A stretch of 64,000 nt of DNA, from NCBI GenBank assembly GCA_014529385.2, contig CM043965.1:64451190-64515189 (forward strand), written 5' to 3'. This DNA is from Adiantum capillus-veneris. Lineage: Eukaryota; Streptophyta; Polypodiopsida; Polypodiales; Pteridaceae. Made by a program: the position numbers and the translations under genes. Of this stretch, positions 10,859 through 23,557 are shown in pieces (positions within the stretch are counted from its first letter, which is position 1; every line of letters begins with the position of its first letter). The notes beneath the pieces are model-generated. The model saw only the letters and a list, made by a program, of their open reading frames with translations, was not told the origin of the DNA and made no database searches.

Positions 10859-13088
10859 TCACGCCATTGTAGTCTGCATTGACATCTGTAAAACCTCCTT
10901 GTATACAATATTCTGAGTAACATCAAACCTATGTCTTGGATCGCCACCCACTTGCATTGTTGCATCGTTCCTTACATGCACTTTCAAAGCTCTATATGAT
11001 CTTAGTCGTGACAAAGCAACAAATAATTGTCCATGCAAAAACAGAGGTGTATGCAAGTAAAGGCCCAATACATTGAGAGTCTACCCTTGAGCCTTGTTTA
11101 TTGTCATCCCAAAGGCCAAGCTTACAGGAAATTGTCGTCGCCTCATGTCAAAAGGAAGTTGATGTGGTGGAATAAATGTAATTCTTGGGAGAAATACTCT
11201 ATCACCACACTTATCACCTGTAATTATCTGTGCTTCTATGACGTTTGAATGGAAGTTTTTGCAAATCAATCTAGTTCCATTACATAAGCCTCGTTGAGGG
11301 TCCAAATTTCTAAGCAACATAATAGGTGCATTGTGCTTCAATACCAATCGGTGAGGAGGAAAACCACCACCAAAATTCAAGCTATTGATGTATTTTGGTG
11401 TGTAGAGAGAGCAATTCCCATTTGAGGTAGGTACAATAGAGTCTGCACTAAGATATTCCACTGGGCTTCTCGACAACAAATGCAAAGCACACTCATTTAT
11501 CTCATCAACCTCTTGATTGCAAGGTGCAAGAATAGCACGATCCTTTAAAAAAATGACATGATCAATATTTACATTTACCCCTCTATAAACCCAAGAAATC
11601 AAATCCTGCAATCCACTATTCAATAGCATCTGCTCAGGCAATGTCACTTCCTTGCTATGTTGATTTCCCTCTGTAGAACCATTTCCAATATTCAAAAGCC
11701 ACTGGCAAAATTCTCGCTCTCGCAGCTATTGGCTTGACCTTGAAGTACACACATATTTTGAGTCAAAGAGAGCATTTTACACGTGACCAAAGCCTCGATC
11801 GGCACAATGTTGCATCAACGATATCTTCACGTAAACCTTTGACTACGACTGGCAGTATTTTTCTAAAATCTCCTCCAAACAATATCACTTTCCACCAAAG
11901 ATATTTTGATTGTGCATTATATCACATAGAGTCCTATCTAGTGCCTCAAATGCATAACGATGTGTCATTGGTACCTCATCCCATATTATCAACCGTGCAA
12001 GCCTTATACCTCTGCCTGAGGACTATTTATGCTAATATTACATGTGCTAGAAGCATTCAAATTGAGTGGAATCTTAAATCAAGAGTGAGCAATTTGACCT
12101 TTAGATAGCAAGAGAGATGCTATACCTGAGGATGCACATGCCAAAGCCACAAAACCTTCACCACGTAAATGCGAGAGTAAAGCATTATAAAGATATGTTT
12201 TACCCTATCCACCAGGACCATCCAAAAAGAAAACTTCACCATTACCATCATGAACTTCATCTAATATAGTGTCATAGGCTCTTTTTTGGCTATCATTTAA
12301 GGTCCTTTCCATGTGGGCACTTAATGATGCTTGTTCTGACATGTCAAATGCCATCTCTTCGTCCAAAAATCCATTATGTCTGCTTATTGATACTGATATG
12401 TTTGGCATAGGCATGCCTTCAAAGTCATGTAGATGCTTTCCATATTGTTGCAAGATCTCCTCAATGTTCAACAATGCCAAGTCATTTGCATAAGTTGACC
12501 CCAAGTGCATGTGGCAATGAGCATAGTCTTCGAAACGTTCGCTGGAAAATCTATCCCAAAGATCTCTAGGATGCAATGGAGCACAAAATATTAAAATAAT
12601 CACAAATAAATTTCTTAATTGAGCACCTGTTTGTTGCAATGCAGCTTCTCTCAAGCATTCACTCCACTCCTCATCACTTTCCAGGAGTCCTCAAGCAAGG
12701 CAATTCTCTTTGAACGAAGAGTATACATATCCATCAAGAGTACGCAACTCCTCAAAAGATCTACATCCCTTGCAAACTATCAATAACATACGTAAATAAT
12801 ACTTTTCACCAACACTGGGACAAATGTTGTACATACGTCCAATAACATTTCCTCTTTGCCTTCTTTTCCATTTCTTGCTCCCTACTTTCCAAACCCTCTC
12901 GCATGTCACCATATACTAATGGTCGTGCATCTTCATGCAATTCATTAGTTTTGAACCATTCTGTTAGAGTGGTTCTTTGATTTCTATCTTCTCTTAGCAC
13001 ATCCTGCAAATTGTCTCCATCATTGAAGACCACATTATTTTGCAAAGGCAAATGGACCTGTAACCTTTGTACATCTGGTTGCTCACTA
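10859..13088 (-). pseudogene. Helitron helicase part (Pif1-like)
   Basis: The reading starts next to the copia A insertion (SEQPDVQRLQVHLP-like), passes through the linker region (IGRMYNICPSVGEKYYLRML, then a block around RTLDGYVYSSFKE) and reaches the helicase. Walker A appears as FFLDGPGG followed by a stop at 12205-12207 and then GKTYLYNALLSHLRGEG in frame, so a TAG replaces the residue before GKT. After several frameshifts near 11700-12150 the C-terminal helicase motifs appear: LPFDMRRRQFPVSLAFGMTI, NKAQG at 11081, and HGQLFVALSR near 11000. Family role: DNA unwinding during rolling-circle transposition. This copy is inactive. Confidence 0.88.
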
Positions 13089-13873
13089 TGTTAAGTATGG
13101 AGCCTGATTTACCCTTGTAATTTTCTGTGGTAAAAGCGCACATTTGTAGGGCCCCCATTATGAGGAGAAGCCATCGTGCATGAAGGAAAACCACTCACCG
13201 GAAACCAAAATTTTCACGGACAAGAATCAGGAGCAACTTTAGGGGCCTCGGGGGCGGAGGCCCCCGAGACTTTTTCTTTTCCCTTGCCGGAATATTATGG
13301 TCAGACGGTGGCCGGAAAGTGGTCGGAAAACAACCGGTCGGTTGGCCGGTGGCCGGTAGTCAATGGCCGGTGGCCGGTGGTCGGAAGTCAATGGCCGGTG
13401 GTGGCCGGTGGTGGCCGGTGGCCGAATTCAAAAGCGGACTTGTCTTCTCAAGGGCGGCCACACATGGGCGGATTGGAGGGTCCGATTTGGACTTATTCGC
13501 ACAAGCGCGGCTACACATGGCTGCCTCTCATAAGAGAGGGCAGCCCTTTTGGCCTATAAAAGGAGGCCATTTCTACACACATTTCATAGTGTGAAGTTGA
13601 TGCAACGAGCTGAGTGTGAGGTGGTGAGAGTGAAGCAAGCCGGGAGCTCTATTAAGGGTTTAATCCTTTTGTAAACTACTTCTTCTTTTGAAGTGCTAAA
13701 TCCATTGAGTGGCTGCTTTCCCGTGGACGTAGTCCACATTGGGTGAACCACGTATATCGTGTGTACTCTCACTCTCTCTCTCTCTACTCTATATTCTCTT
13801 GTGTGTGAAATCTATCTCTCTCCATTAAGTAATTTACTCAAATATCTATTTAGCTACGTCTTATTTCTTAACA
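13089..13873 (+). repeat. 5' LTR of copia A
   Basis: Runs from TGTTAAGTATGGAGCC to TTCTTAACA, 785 bp. It contains a CTCGGGGG/CCCCCGAG hairpin (13247-13268), a GGCCGGTGGCCGGT minisatellite (about 13315-13430), the TATA box at 13555-13561, and a CT-rich stretch near 13770. Confidence 0.95.
13555..13561 (+). promoter_or_regulatory. LTR TATA box
   Basis: TATAAAA in the context TTGGCCTATAAAAGGAGGCC. The same element is at 18357-18363, 19294-19300 and 24014-24020 in the other three LTRs. It is preceded by a CTCATAAGAGAG inverted repeat. It marks the probable U3/R promoter of this copia family. Confidence 0.85.
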
Positions 13874-13875
13874 AC

Positions 13876-13887
13876 TGGTATCAGAGC
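13876..13887 (+). promoter_or_regulatory. primer-binding site, tRNA-iMet
   Basis: TGGTATCAGAGC, complementary to the 3' end of initiator tRNA-Met, two bases after the LTR end. This is the standard copia arrangement. Confidence 0.95.
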
Positions 13888-13946
13888 AAGGTTTGCTCGT
13901 AGCTAAATTATCTCAAGAAAAGGATTCCTTGAATTGAGTGGGAGTT

Positions 13947-16900
13947 ATGGCGGAGGAAGGGAAGCTCAAGATTGATAAGTTCAACGGTAAAAACTACCAA
14001 CATTGGAAGATGCAGATTGAATACTATCTCTACCAGAAGGACCTCTATTTGCCACTAGGCGGTCTTGCAAAGAAGCCCGCAACGATGGCAGATGAAGCAT
14101 GGATTGTCCTTGATTGAAAGGCACTAGGTACAATCCGGTTAAGCTTAGCGTCAACGGTGGCCTTCAATGTTTCGGAGATGAAGACCACGGAGGACTTGAT
14201 GAAGTCACTTGATGACTTCTACGAGAAACCATCGGCACCCAATAAGGTATTTCTCATGAAGCGCTTGTTCAATATAAAGATGGCAGAGAATGGTTCAGTT
14301 GCAGAACATCTAAATGACTTTAACACAAACATAAGTCAACTTCGATCGGTGAAAATCAATTTTGATGACGAAGTACGAGCTCTCCTTATACTATCATCTC
14401 TACCAGATAGTTGGGATAGCCTTGTGATGGCTGTAAGTAATTCTATTTCTGGCACAAATACTCTTAAGTTTGATGATGTTGTGGGTGTTCTCCTAAGCAA
14501 GGAAATGCAAAGGAGAAGCACAGGAGAATCATCAAGTGCTGCATTGTCAGTAGAAACAAGAGGAAGGCCTAAGGAGAGGTTCAAAAACCAAAAGGGTCGT
14601 GATCGCTCAAGACGGAGCAAGTCACGCACAAAGTCAGTTCTTGAATGTTGGAAGTGCGGCAAGAAGGGCCACATCAAGAAGGATTTTTGGTCCAAGAAGA
14701 AGAAGGAGACAGAGTCTCAAGACAACAAGCCAACATCGGAGGCCAATGTGGCAGGTAAAGTAGAGCAAGATGCTCTAATTCTCTCATTAGACAATGTGTC
14801 TAATTCTTGGATAGTAGATTCCGCGGCTTCATTCCATGCGACACTACACAAGCAACATTTCCAAGACTACACCAAAGGTAATTTTGGGTATGTATACGTG
14901 GGAGATGATGAAGCTTGTGAGATTGTCGGCAAAGGTACAGTTTCTGTCAAAACTGCTAACAAAAACGAATGGAAGCTTAAAGATGTTAGGCATGTTCCTT
15001 CTCTTCGAAAAAATTTAATCTATACAGGACAATTGGACGATGAAGGTCACAACATTGCATTCGGAAACAAACGTTGGAAGATCTCGAAGGGATCTTTGGT
15101 GGTTTCCAAGGGAGAAAAGGTCGGTACACTTTACTTGTGTACTGTTAGCACGCAACCTTCAGCTTGTGCAGCAACTACAGAAGTTGGAAGTGCAGTGTGG
15201 CACTACCGGCTTGGGCATATGAGTGCCAAAGGAATGCAAATCCTTCAAACAAAGAAGCTTCTACGAGGTTTGAAAGAAGTGGACTTAGAGTTCTGTGAAG
15301 ATTGTGTTTATGGTAAACAAAAGAGGGTAAAATTTCAAAAATCAAGAAATGAAAGAAAAATAAAAAGACTTGAGTTGGTTCATTCTGATGTTTGGGGTCC
15401 AGCAAGTACACCATCACTTGGTGGCTCATTGTACTATGTAACATTCATAGACGATGCGACTAGAAAAACATGGGTTTATGTCATGAAGAATAAATCCGAT
15501 GTATTTTCCATATTTCAAAGGTGGAAAGCCTTTGTGGAGAATGAAACAGGTACCAAGGGTAAATGCCTCAGATCTGACAATGGAGGTGAATATTGCAGCC
15601 AAGCTTTTGAAAGCTTTTGTGCTAGCAATGGCATTCGGAGGCAAAGGACAACCCCAAGGACACCTCAACAAAATGGGATTTCAGAAAGGATGAACAGGAC
15701 AATCATGGAGCGAGCACGAAGCATGCGGCTACATGCAGGCCTACCGCTTGAGCTTTGGGTGAAAGCTGTAAGTACGTCTGTGTACTTAATCAATCGGTCA
15801 CCCTCAACGGCATTGGATGGGGGAGTTCCAGAAGAGGCATGGACAGGTAAACTGGTGAATTATGCATTTCTCAAAGGTGTTTGGGTGTGAGGCTTTCATG
15901 CACATAGATAGAAGCCTGAGATCAAAGCTAGATACAAAGTCCAAAAAGTGTTTCTTCATTGGCTATGGAGAAGGTGACTTTGGGTATCGCCTATGGAATC
16001 CTGAAGATGGTAAAATCTTAAGGAGTAGGGATGTAATTTTTAACGAACAAAATATGTACAAAGATTACTTGGAAAGGAAAAAAAAAAAGAAACAGGTGAT
16101 GAGTACATGGAGCTTGAGAATGGTGAAGAGTCAAGGACTGCAAACGGTGACAATGTGCAACAACGTCAACCAAATGAGGAGCCTCAACCTATTCCCCGAA
16201 GATCTACAAGAGCAAGTAGACCTCTAGAATTGTTTTTTCCTTCCTTCAACCATCTCTTGATCTCAGATTGTGGAGAGCCAGAATCATACGAAGAAGCTAT
16301 GCAACATGAATCCAAAGAAGAATGGACGAAGAGCATGCAAGTGGATATGGACTCACTACATCGTAACCAAACATGGGAGTTGGTTGAGTTGCCTAAAGGT
16401 AAGCGGGCACATGGGTGTACAAGCTGAAGGAAGAAGAAGGTGGGAAGAAACGGTACAAGTCTAGGCTTGTGGTAAAAGGGTTTTCTCAAAAGAAAGCTAT
16501 TGACTTCAATGAAATATTTTCTCCTGTTGTAAAAATGAACTCAATTAGGCTTGTCTTAAGCCTTGTGGCTGCTCATGATTTAAATCTCGAGCAAATGGAT
16601 GTAAATACGGCATTCCCTCACGGTGACTTAGAGGAGGAAATCTACATGCTTCAACCAAAGGGGTATGAAGTAAAAGGTAAGGAGAAAATGATTTGCAGAT
16701 TAAAGAAGAGCTTGTATGGTTTAAAGCAAGCATCAAGACAATGGTACTTGAAGTTTGATCAATGGATGTTGGATCATGGATTCACAAGATGCAACTCGGA
16801 TCACTGCGTCTACACGAAGAATTTGGGAGATGGGAAGTTCATCATCCTAATGTTGTATGTTGATGACATGCTGATTGCAAGTGCTAACATGCACGACATC

Positions 16901-17818
16901 AAAGACCTAAAAGAGGAGCAGTCTAAATCTTTTTCAATGAAAGATTTAAGTGCTGCAAAGAGGATACTTGCTATGAAAATATCAAGGGATAGGACGAAGA
17001 AGACAATAAAGCTTTCTCAAAAAGATTACATCAAGAAGGTACTAGAAAGGTTTGCAATGCAAAATGCAAAACCAGTTTCTACACCTTTGGCTGGTCATTT
17101 TAAACTAACGAAGGATATGTGTCCAAAGACACAAGAGGAGATAGCCTATATGTCTAAAGTTCCATATGCTACAACGATAGGTTCTCTAATGTATGCTATG
17201 GTCTGGACAAGGCCAGACATTGCACATGTAGTGGGAGTTGTGAGTAGGTTCATGGACAACCCAGGTAAAGAGCATTGGAAAGCTGTGAAGTGAATACTTA
17301 GGTATCTAAAAGGGACAACAACAAATTCTTTGTATTTTGGAGGAACTAATATTTTTCTAGAAGGGTATGTTGATGCAGATATGGCAGGTGACAAAGATAC
17401 TCGAAGGAGCACTACTGGCTATGTGTTCATGGTTGGAGGCACAGCAGTAAGCTGGGCTTCAAAGCTGCAGAAAGTGGTTTCACTTTCTACCACGGAAGCA
17501 GAGTATGTAGCAATGACGGAGGCAAGCAAAGAAATTATGTGTCTTCACAGATTCTTAGAAGAGCTTGGATTCAAACAAGACAATTGTGTCTTGTACAGTG
17601 ATAGCCAAAGCGCTATCCATCTTGCGAAGAACTTAGCCTTTCATTCAAGGACAAAGCACATTGAGGTGAGATATCACTTCATACGTACTCTTTTGGAAGA
17701 GGGACAACTAAAGCTAGGAAAGGTGCAAACAAGTGAAAATCCTGCAGACATGTTTACAAAGGTGGTCAACAAGGAGAAGTTGAGCTTTGGCTCATCTTCA
17801 ATCGGCATTCAAGGATAA
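13947..17818 (+). pseudogene. copia A gag-pol polyprotein, broken
   Basis: The ATG at 13947 follows the leader. Order of domains: gag (GKLKIDKFNGKNYQHWKM), zinc knuckle CWKCGKKGHIKKDFW (14646-14690), protease SWIVDSAASFHAT, integrase (zinc module WHYRLGH..CEDCVYGK; core HSD, RSDNGGEY, NGISERMNRT), reverse transcriptase with LYVDDMLIA (about 16855) and RNase H ([28 protein letters not shown]). Lesions: TGA at 14115-14117; a one-base insertion near 15875; a frameshift in the A-run near 16085; a 10-bp deletion near 16409 relative to copia B; TGA at 17291-17293. It cannot make a full polyprotein. Confidence 0.93.
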
Positions 17819-17881
17819 GAATCCAGAATGGAAAGCAGTCATCACAGGTTTGGTTTGGAGATCAGTCTCCAAGTGGAAGAT

Positions 17882-18677
17882 TGTTAAGTATGGAGCCTGA
17901 TTTACCCTTGTAATTTTCTGTGGTAAAAGCGCACATTTATAGGCCCCCATTATGAGGAGAAGCCATCGTGCATGAAGGAAAAACACTCACCGGAAACCAA
18001 AATTTTCACGGACAAGAATCAGGGGCAACTTTAGGGACAAGAATCACGGACAAGAATCATTATGCTTTTTTTTTCCCTCGTTAGAATATTCCTTTTCGCC
18101 GGAATATTATGGCCGGACGGCAGTCGGAAAGTGGTCGGAAAACAACCGGTCGGTTGGCCGGTGGCCGGTAGTCAATGGCCGGTGGCCGGTGGTCGGAAGT
18201 CAATGGCCGGTGGTGGCCGGTGGCTGAATTCAAAACCGGACTTGTCTTCTCAAGGACGGCCACACATGGGCGGATTGGAGGGTCCGATTTGGACTTATTC
18301 GCACAAGGGCGGCTACATATGGCTGCCTCTCATAAGAGAGGGCAGCCCTTTTGGCCTATAAAAGGAGGCCATTTCTACACACATTTCATAGTGTGAAGTT
18401 GATGCAACAAGGTGAGTGTGAGGTGGTGAGAGTGAAGCAAGGCGGGAGCTCTATTAAGGGTTTAATCCCTTTGTAAACTACTTCTTCTTTTGAAGTGCTA
18501 AAGCCATTGAGTGGCTGCTTTCCCGTGGACGTAGCCCACATTGGGTGAACCACATATATCGTGTGTACTCTCTCTCTCTCTCTCTCTCTACTCTATAATC
18601 TCTTGTGTGTGAAATCTATCTCTCTCCATTGAGTAATCTACTCAAATATCTATTTAGCTACGTCTTATTTCTTAATG
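17882..18677 (+). repeat. 3' LTR of copia A
   Basis: Begins TGTTAAGTATGG and ends CTTAATG, where TTAACA is expected; it is fixed by the following CACTA target duplication. It lacks the CTCGGGGG hairpin of the 5' LTR and has a shorter CCGG minisatellite. TATA box at 18357-18363. Confidence 0.93.
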
Positions 18678-18682
18678 CACTA

Positions 18683-18799
18683 TGCATACCATATGCATAG
18701 ATACGCCACCATGCCTCTGACACGGATACATACCTTGTATTCAAGTACAAATTAATCTCATCCATGATACCCTCTGAATCTTTCAAGTGCATAATGGCT
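18683..18799 (-). pseudogene. Helitron coding fragment between two copia elements
   Basis: Thirty-nine codons read on the minus strand as RAIMHLKDSEGIMDEINLYL followed by RYVSVSEAWWRIYAYGMHS. This matches the Helitron motif D-E-I...L-x-x-R-Y-V-S-x-S-E-A-x-W-R-I. It joins 24380 on one side and 13088 on the other once both insertions are removed. Its flanks carry the target duplications CACTA (18678-18682) and CTATT (18800-18804). Confidence 0.9.
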
Positions 18800-18804
18800 C
18801 TATT

Positions 18805-19500
18805 TGTTAAGTATGGAGCCTGATTTACCATTGTAATTTTCTGTGGTAAAAGCGCACATTTGTAAGGCCCCCATTATGAGGAGAATCCATCGTGCGTGAA
18901 GAAAAATCACTCACCGGAAACCAAAATTTTCACGGATAAGAATCAAGGGCAACTTTAAAAGCCTCGGGGGCGGTGGCCCCCGAGACTTTTTTTTTGCCGG
19001 AATATTCTTTTTCACCGGAATATTATGGCCAGACGACGGCCGGAAAGTGGTCGGAAAACAACCGGTCGGTTGGCCGGTGGCCGGTAGTCAATGGCCAATG
19101 GCCGGTGGTCGGAAGTCAATGGCCGGTGGTCGGAAGTCGGAAGTCAATGGCCGGTGGCCAGTGGCCGAATTCAAAAGCGGACTTGTCTTCTCAAGGGCGG
19201 CCACACATGGGCGGATTGGACCGATTTGGACTTATTCGCACAAGGGCGGCTACACATGGCTGTCTCTCATAAGAGAGGGCAGCCCTTTTGGCCTATAAAA
19301 GGAGGCCATTTCTACACACATTTGATAGTGTGAAGTTGATGCAACAAGGTGAGTGTGAGGTGGTGAGAGTGAAGCAAGGCGGGAGCTCCATTAAGGGTAT
19401 AATCCCTTTGTAAACTACTTCTTGTTTTGAAGTACTAAAGCCATTGAGTGGCTGCTTTCCCGTGGACGTAGCCCACATTGGGTGAACCACGTATATCGTG

Positions 19501-19553
<53 letters not shown>

Positions 19554-19637
19554 CTATAATCTTGTGTATATAAATCTATCTCTCTCCATTAAGTAATCTA
19601 CTCAATTATCTATTTAGCTACATCTTATTTCCTAACA
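18805..19637 (+). repeat. 5' LTR of copia B
   Basis: 833 bp, TGTTAAG...CCTAACA. Contains the CTCGGGGG/CCCCCGAG hairpin near 18963-18985, the CCGG minisatellite about 19046-19165, TATA at 19294-19300 and a (CT)n of about 23 units at 19505-19550. Confidence 0.94.
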
Positions 19638-19639
19638 AC

Positions 19640-19651
19640 TGGTATCAGAGC
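19640..19651 (+). promoter_or_regulatory. primer-binding site, tRNA-iMet
   Basis: TGGTATCAGAGC two bases after the 5' LTR of copia B. Confidence 0.95.
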
Positions 19652-19710
19652 AAGGTTTGCTCGTAGCTAAATTATCTCAAGGAAAGGATTCCTTGAATTG
19701 AGTGGGAGTT

Positions 19711-22700
19711 GTGGAGGAGGAAGGGAAGCTCAAGATTGAGAAGTTCAACGGCAAAAAATACCAACATTGGAAGATGAAGATTGAAGACTATCTCTACCAG
19801 AAGGACCTCTATTTGCCACTAGGCGGTCTTGCGAAGAAGCCCGCAACAATGGCAGATCCAAAGGCACTGGGAACAATCCGGTTAAGGTTGGCGTCAATGG
19901 TGGACTTCAATGTTTCGGAGATGAAGACCACGGAGGACTTGATGAAGTCACTTGACGACTTCTACGAGAAACCATCGGCATCGATGGCAGAGAATGGTTC
20001 AATTGTAGAACACCTAAATGACTTTAACACAAACATAAGTCAACTTCGATCAGTGAAAATCAATTTCGATGACGAAGTGCGAGCTCTCCTTATACTATCA
20101 TCTCTACTGGATAGTTGGGACAGCCTTGTGATGGCTGTAAGTAATTCTATCTCTGGCACAAATACTCTTAAGTTTGATGATGTTGTGGGTGTTCTCCTAA
20201 GCGAGGAAATGCAAGGGAACAGCAAGGGAGAATCATCAAGTGCTACACTATCAGTGGAAACAAGAGGAAGGCTTAAGTTGAGGTTCAAAAACCAAAAGGG
20301 TCGTGATCGCTCAAGGCGGAGCAAGTCACGCACAAAGTCAGTTCTTGAATGTTGGAACTGCGGCAAGAAGGGCCACGTCAAGAAGGATTTCTGGTCCAAG
20401 AAGAAGAAGGAGACAGAGTCTCAAGACAACAAGCCAACATCGGAGGCCAATGTGGCAGGTAAAGTAGAGCAAGATGCTCTAATTCTCTCATTAGACAATG
20501 TGTCTAATTCCTGGATAGTAGATTCCGCGGCTTCATTCCATGCGACACCACACAAGCAACATTTCCAAGACTACACCAAAGGTAATTTTGGGTATGTATA
20601 CTTGGGAGATGATGAAGCTTGTGAGATTGTCGGCAAAGGTACAGTTTCTGTCAAAACTGCTAACGGAAATGAATGGAAGCTTAAAGATGTTAGACATGTT
20701 CCTTCTCTTCGCAAAAATTTGATCTCTACAGGACAATTGGACGATGAAGGTCACAACATTGCATTCGGAAACAAACGGTGGAAGATCTCAAAGGGATCTT
20801 TGGTGGTTGCCAAGGGTGAAAAAGTCGGTACACTTTACTTGTGTACTGTTAGCACGCAACCTTCAGCTTGTGCAGCAACTACAGAAGTTGGAAGTGCGGT
20901 GTGGCACTACCGACTTGGGCATATGAGTGCCAAAGGAATGCAAATCCTTCAAACAAAGAAGCTTCTACGAGGTTTGAAAGAAGTGGACTTAGAGTTCTGT
21001 GAAGATTGTGTTTATGGTAAACAAAAGAGGGTAAAATTTCAAAAATCAGGAAATGAAAGAAAAAATAAAAAACTTAAGTTGGTTCATTCTGATGTTTGGA
21101 TTCCTGCAAGTACACCATCACTTGGTGGCTCATTGTACTATGTAACATTCATAGACGATGCGACTAGAAAAACATGGGTTTATGTCATGAAGAATAAATC
21201 CGATGTATTTTCCATATTTCAAAGGTGGAAAGCCTTTGTGGAGAATGAAACAGGTACCAAGGTTAAATGCCTCAGATCCGACAATGGAGGAAAATATTGC
21301 AGCCAAGCTTTTGAAAGCTTTTGTGCTAGCAATGGCATTTGGAGGCAAAGGACAACCCCAAGGACACCTCAACAAAATGGGATTTCAGAAAGGATGAACA
21401 GGACAATAATGGAACGAGCACGAAGCATGCAGGCCTACCGCTTGAGCTTTGGGCGGAAGCTGTAAGTACGTCTGTGTACTTAATCAATCGTTCACCCTCA
21501 ACGACATTGGATGGGGGAGTTCCAGAAGAGGCATGGACAGGTAAACCAGCGAATTATGCATTTCTCAAAGTGTTTGGGTGTGAGGCTTTCATGCACATAG
21601 ATAGAAGCTAAGATCAAAGTTAGATGCAAAGTCCAAAAAGTGTTTCTTCATTGGCTATGGAGAAGGAGACTTTGGGTATCGCCTATGGAATCCTCAAGAT
21701 GGTAAAATCTTAAGGAGTAGGGATGTACAAAGATTACTTGGAAAGAAAACAAACAAAAGAAACAGGTGATGAGTACATGGAGCTTGAGGACGGTGAAGAC
21801 TCAAGGACTGCAAACGGTGACAATGTGCAACAACGTCAACCAAATGAGGAGCCTCAACCTATTCCCCGAAGATCTACAAGAGCAATTAGACCTCCAAAAA
21901 GGTTTGTTCCTTCCTTCAACCATCTCTTGATCTCAGATTATAGAGAGCCGGAATCATATGAAGAAGCTATGCAACATGAATCCAAAGAAGAATGGACGAA
22001 GAGCATGCAAGTGGAGATGGACTCACTACATCGCAACCAAACATGGGAGTTGGTTGAGTTGCCTAAAGGTAAGCGGGCACTTCAAAACAAATGGGTGTAC
22101 AAGCTAAAGGAAGAAGAAGGTGGGAAGAAAAGGTACAAGTATAGGCTTGTGGTAAAAGGTTTTTCTCAAAAGAACGGTATTGACTTCAATGAAATATTTT
22201 CTCCTGTTGTAAAAATGAACTCAATTAGGCTTGTGTTAAGCCTTGTGGCTGCTCATGATCTAAATCTCGAGCAAATGGATGTAAATACGGCATTCCCTCA
22301 CGGTGACTTAGAGGAGGAAATCTACATGCTTCAACCAAAGGGGTATGAAGTAAAAGGTAAGGAGAAAATGGTTTGCAGATTAAAGAAGAGCTTGTATGGT
22401 TTAAAGCAAGCATCAAGACAATGGTACTTGAAGTTTGATCGATGGATGTTGGGTCATGGATTCACAAGATGCAACTCGGATCACTGCGTCTACACGAAGA
22501 ATTTGGGAGATGGGAAATTCATCATCCTAATGTTGTATGTTGATGACATGTTGATTGCAAGTGCTAACATGTACGACATCAAAGACCTAAAAGAGGAGTT
22601 GTCCAAATCTTTTTCAATGAAAGATTTAGGTGTTGCAAAGAGGATACTTGGTATGAAAATATCAAGGGACAGGACGAAGAAGACAATAAAGCTATCTCAA

Positions 22701-23497
22701 GAAGATTACATCAAGAAGGTACTAGAAAGGTTTGCAATGCAAAATGCAAAACCAGTTTCTACACCTTTGGCTGGTCATTTTCAACTAACGAAGGATATGT
22801 GTCCAAAGACACAAGAGGAGATAGCCTATATGTCTAAAGTTCCATATGCTGCAGCGGTAGGTTCTCTAATGTATGCTATGGTCTGGACAAGGCCAGACAT
22901 TGCACATGCAGTGGGAGTTGTGAGTAGGTTCATGGACAACCCAGGTAAAGAGCATTGGCAAGCTGTGAAGTGGATACTTAGGTATCTAAAAGGGAGACAA
23001 CAAATGCTTTGTATTTTGGAGGAACTGATATTTTTCTAGAAGGGTATGTTGATGCAGATATGGCAGGTGACAAAGATACTCGAAGGAGCACTACTGGCTA
23101 TGTGTTCACGGTTGGAGGCACAGCAGTAAGCTGGGCTTCAAAGCTGCAGAAAGTGGTTTCACTTTCTACCATGGAAGCAGAGTATGTAGCAATGACGGAG
23201 GCAAGCAAAGAAATTATGTGGCCTCACAGATTCTTAGAAGAGCTTGGATTCAAACAAGACAATTGTGTCTTGTACAGTGATAGCCAAAGCGCTATCCATC
23301 TTGCGAAGAACTCAACCTTTAATTCAAGGACAAAGCACACTGAGGTGAGATATCACTTCATACGCACTCTTTTGGAAGAGGGACAACTAAAGCTAGGAAA
23401 GGTGTATACAAGTGAAAATCCTGCAGACATGTTTACAAAGGTGGTCAACAAGGAGAAGTTGAGCTTTTGCTCATCTTCAATCGGCATTCAAGGATAA
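19711..23497 (+). pseudogene. copia B gag-pol polyprotein, broken
   Basis: Domain order and motifs match copia A. The initiator is lost: the position of copia A's ATG reads GTG at 19711. Gag lacks two short stretches present in A, near 19855 and 19980, without losing frame. The knuckle reads CWNCGKKGHVKKDFW (20350-20394). Pol lesions: a 10-bp deletion at about 21429 between CATG repeats; a frameshift at about 21608; a 23-bp deletion near 21725; a frameshift near 23000. From 21723 to 23039 the C-terminal integrase and reverse transcriptase (LYVDDMLIA near 22535) are open without interruption. RNase H resumes in another frame to a stop at 23495-23497. Confidence 0.93.
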
Positions 23498-23557
23498 GAA
23501 GCCAGAATGGAAAGCAGTCACAGGTTTGGTTTGGAGATCAGTCTCCAAGTGGGAGAT

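Larger units (their letters stand above)
13089..18677 (+). mobile_element. Ty1/copia retrotransposon A
   Basis: Complete LTR-to-LTR structure: 5' LTR 13089-13873, primer-binding site 13876-13887, gag-pol 13947-17818, purine-rich tract AAGTGGAAGAT ending at 17881, and 3' LTR 17882-18677. The 5-bp target duplication CACTA is at 13084-13088 and 18678-18682. It lies inside the Helitron in antisense orientation. Both LTRs share the subtype signature GATTTACCCTTG, confirming that they belong together, whereas copia B has GATTTACCATTG. Confidence 0.95.

Noticed and set aside
10859-13088. Functional Pif1 helicase gene
   Set aside because: A TAG lies inside Walker A, with frameshifts between helicase motifs and two copia insertions upstream; it is a dead Helitron part, not a host helicase.
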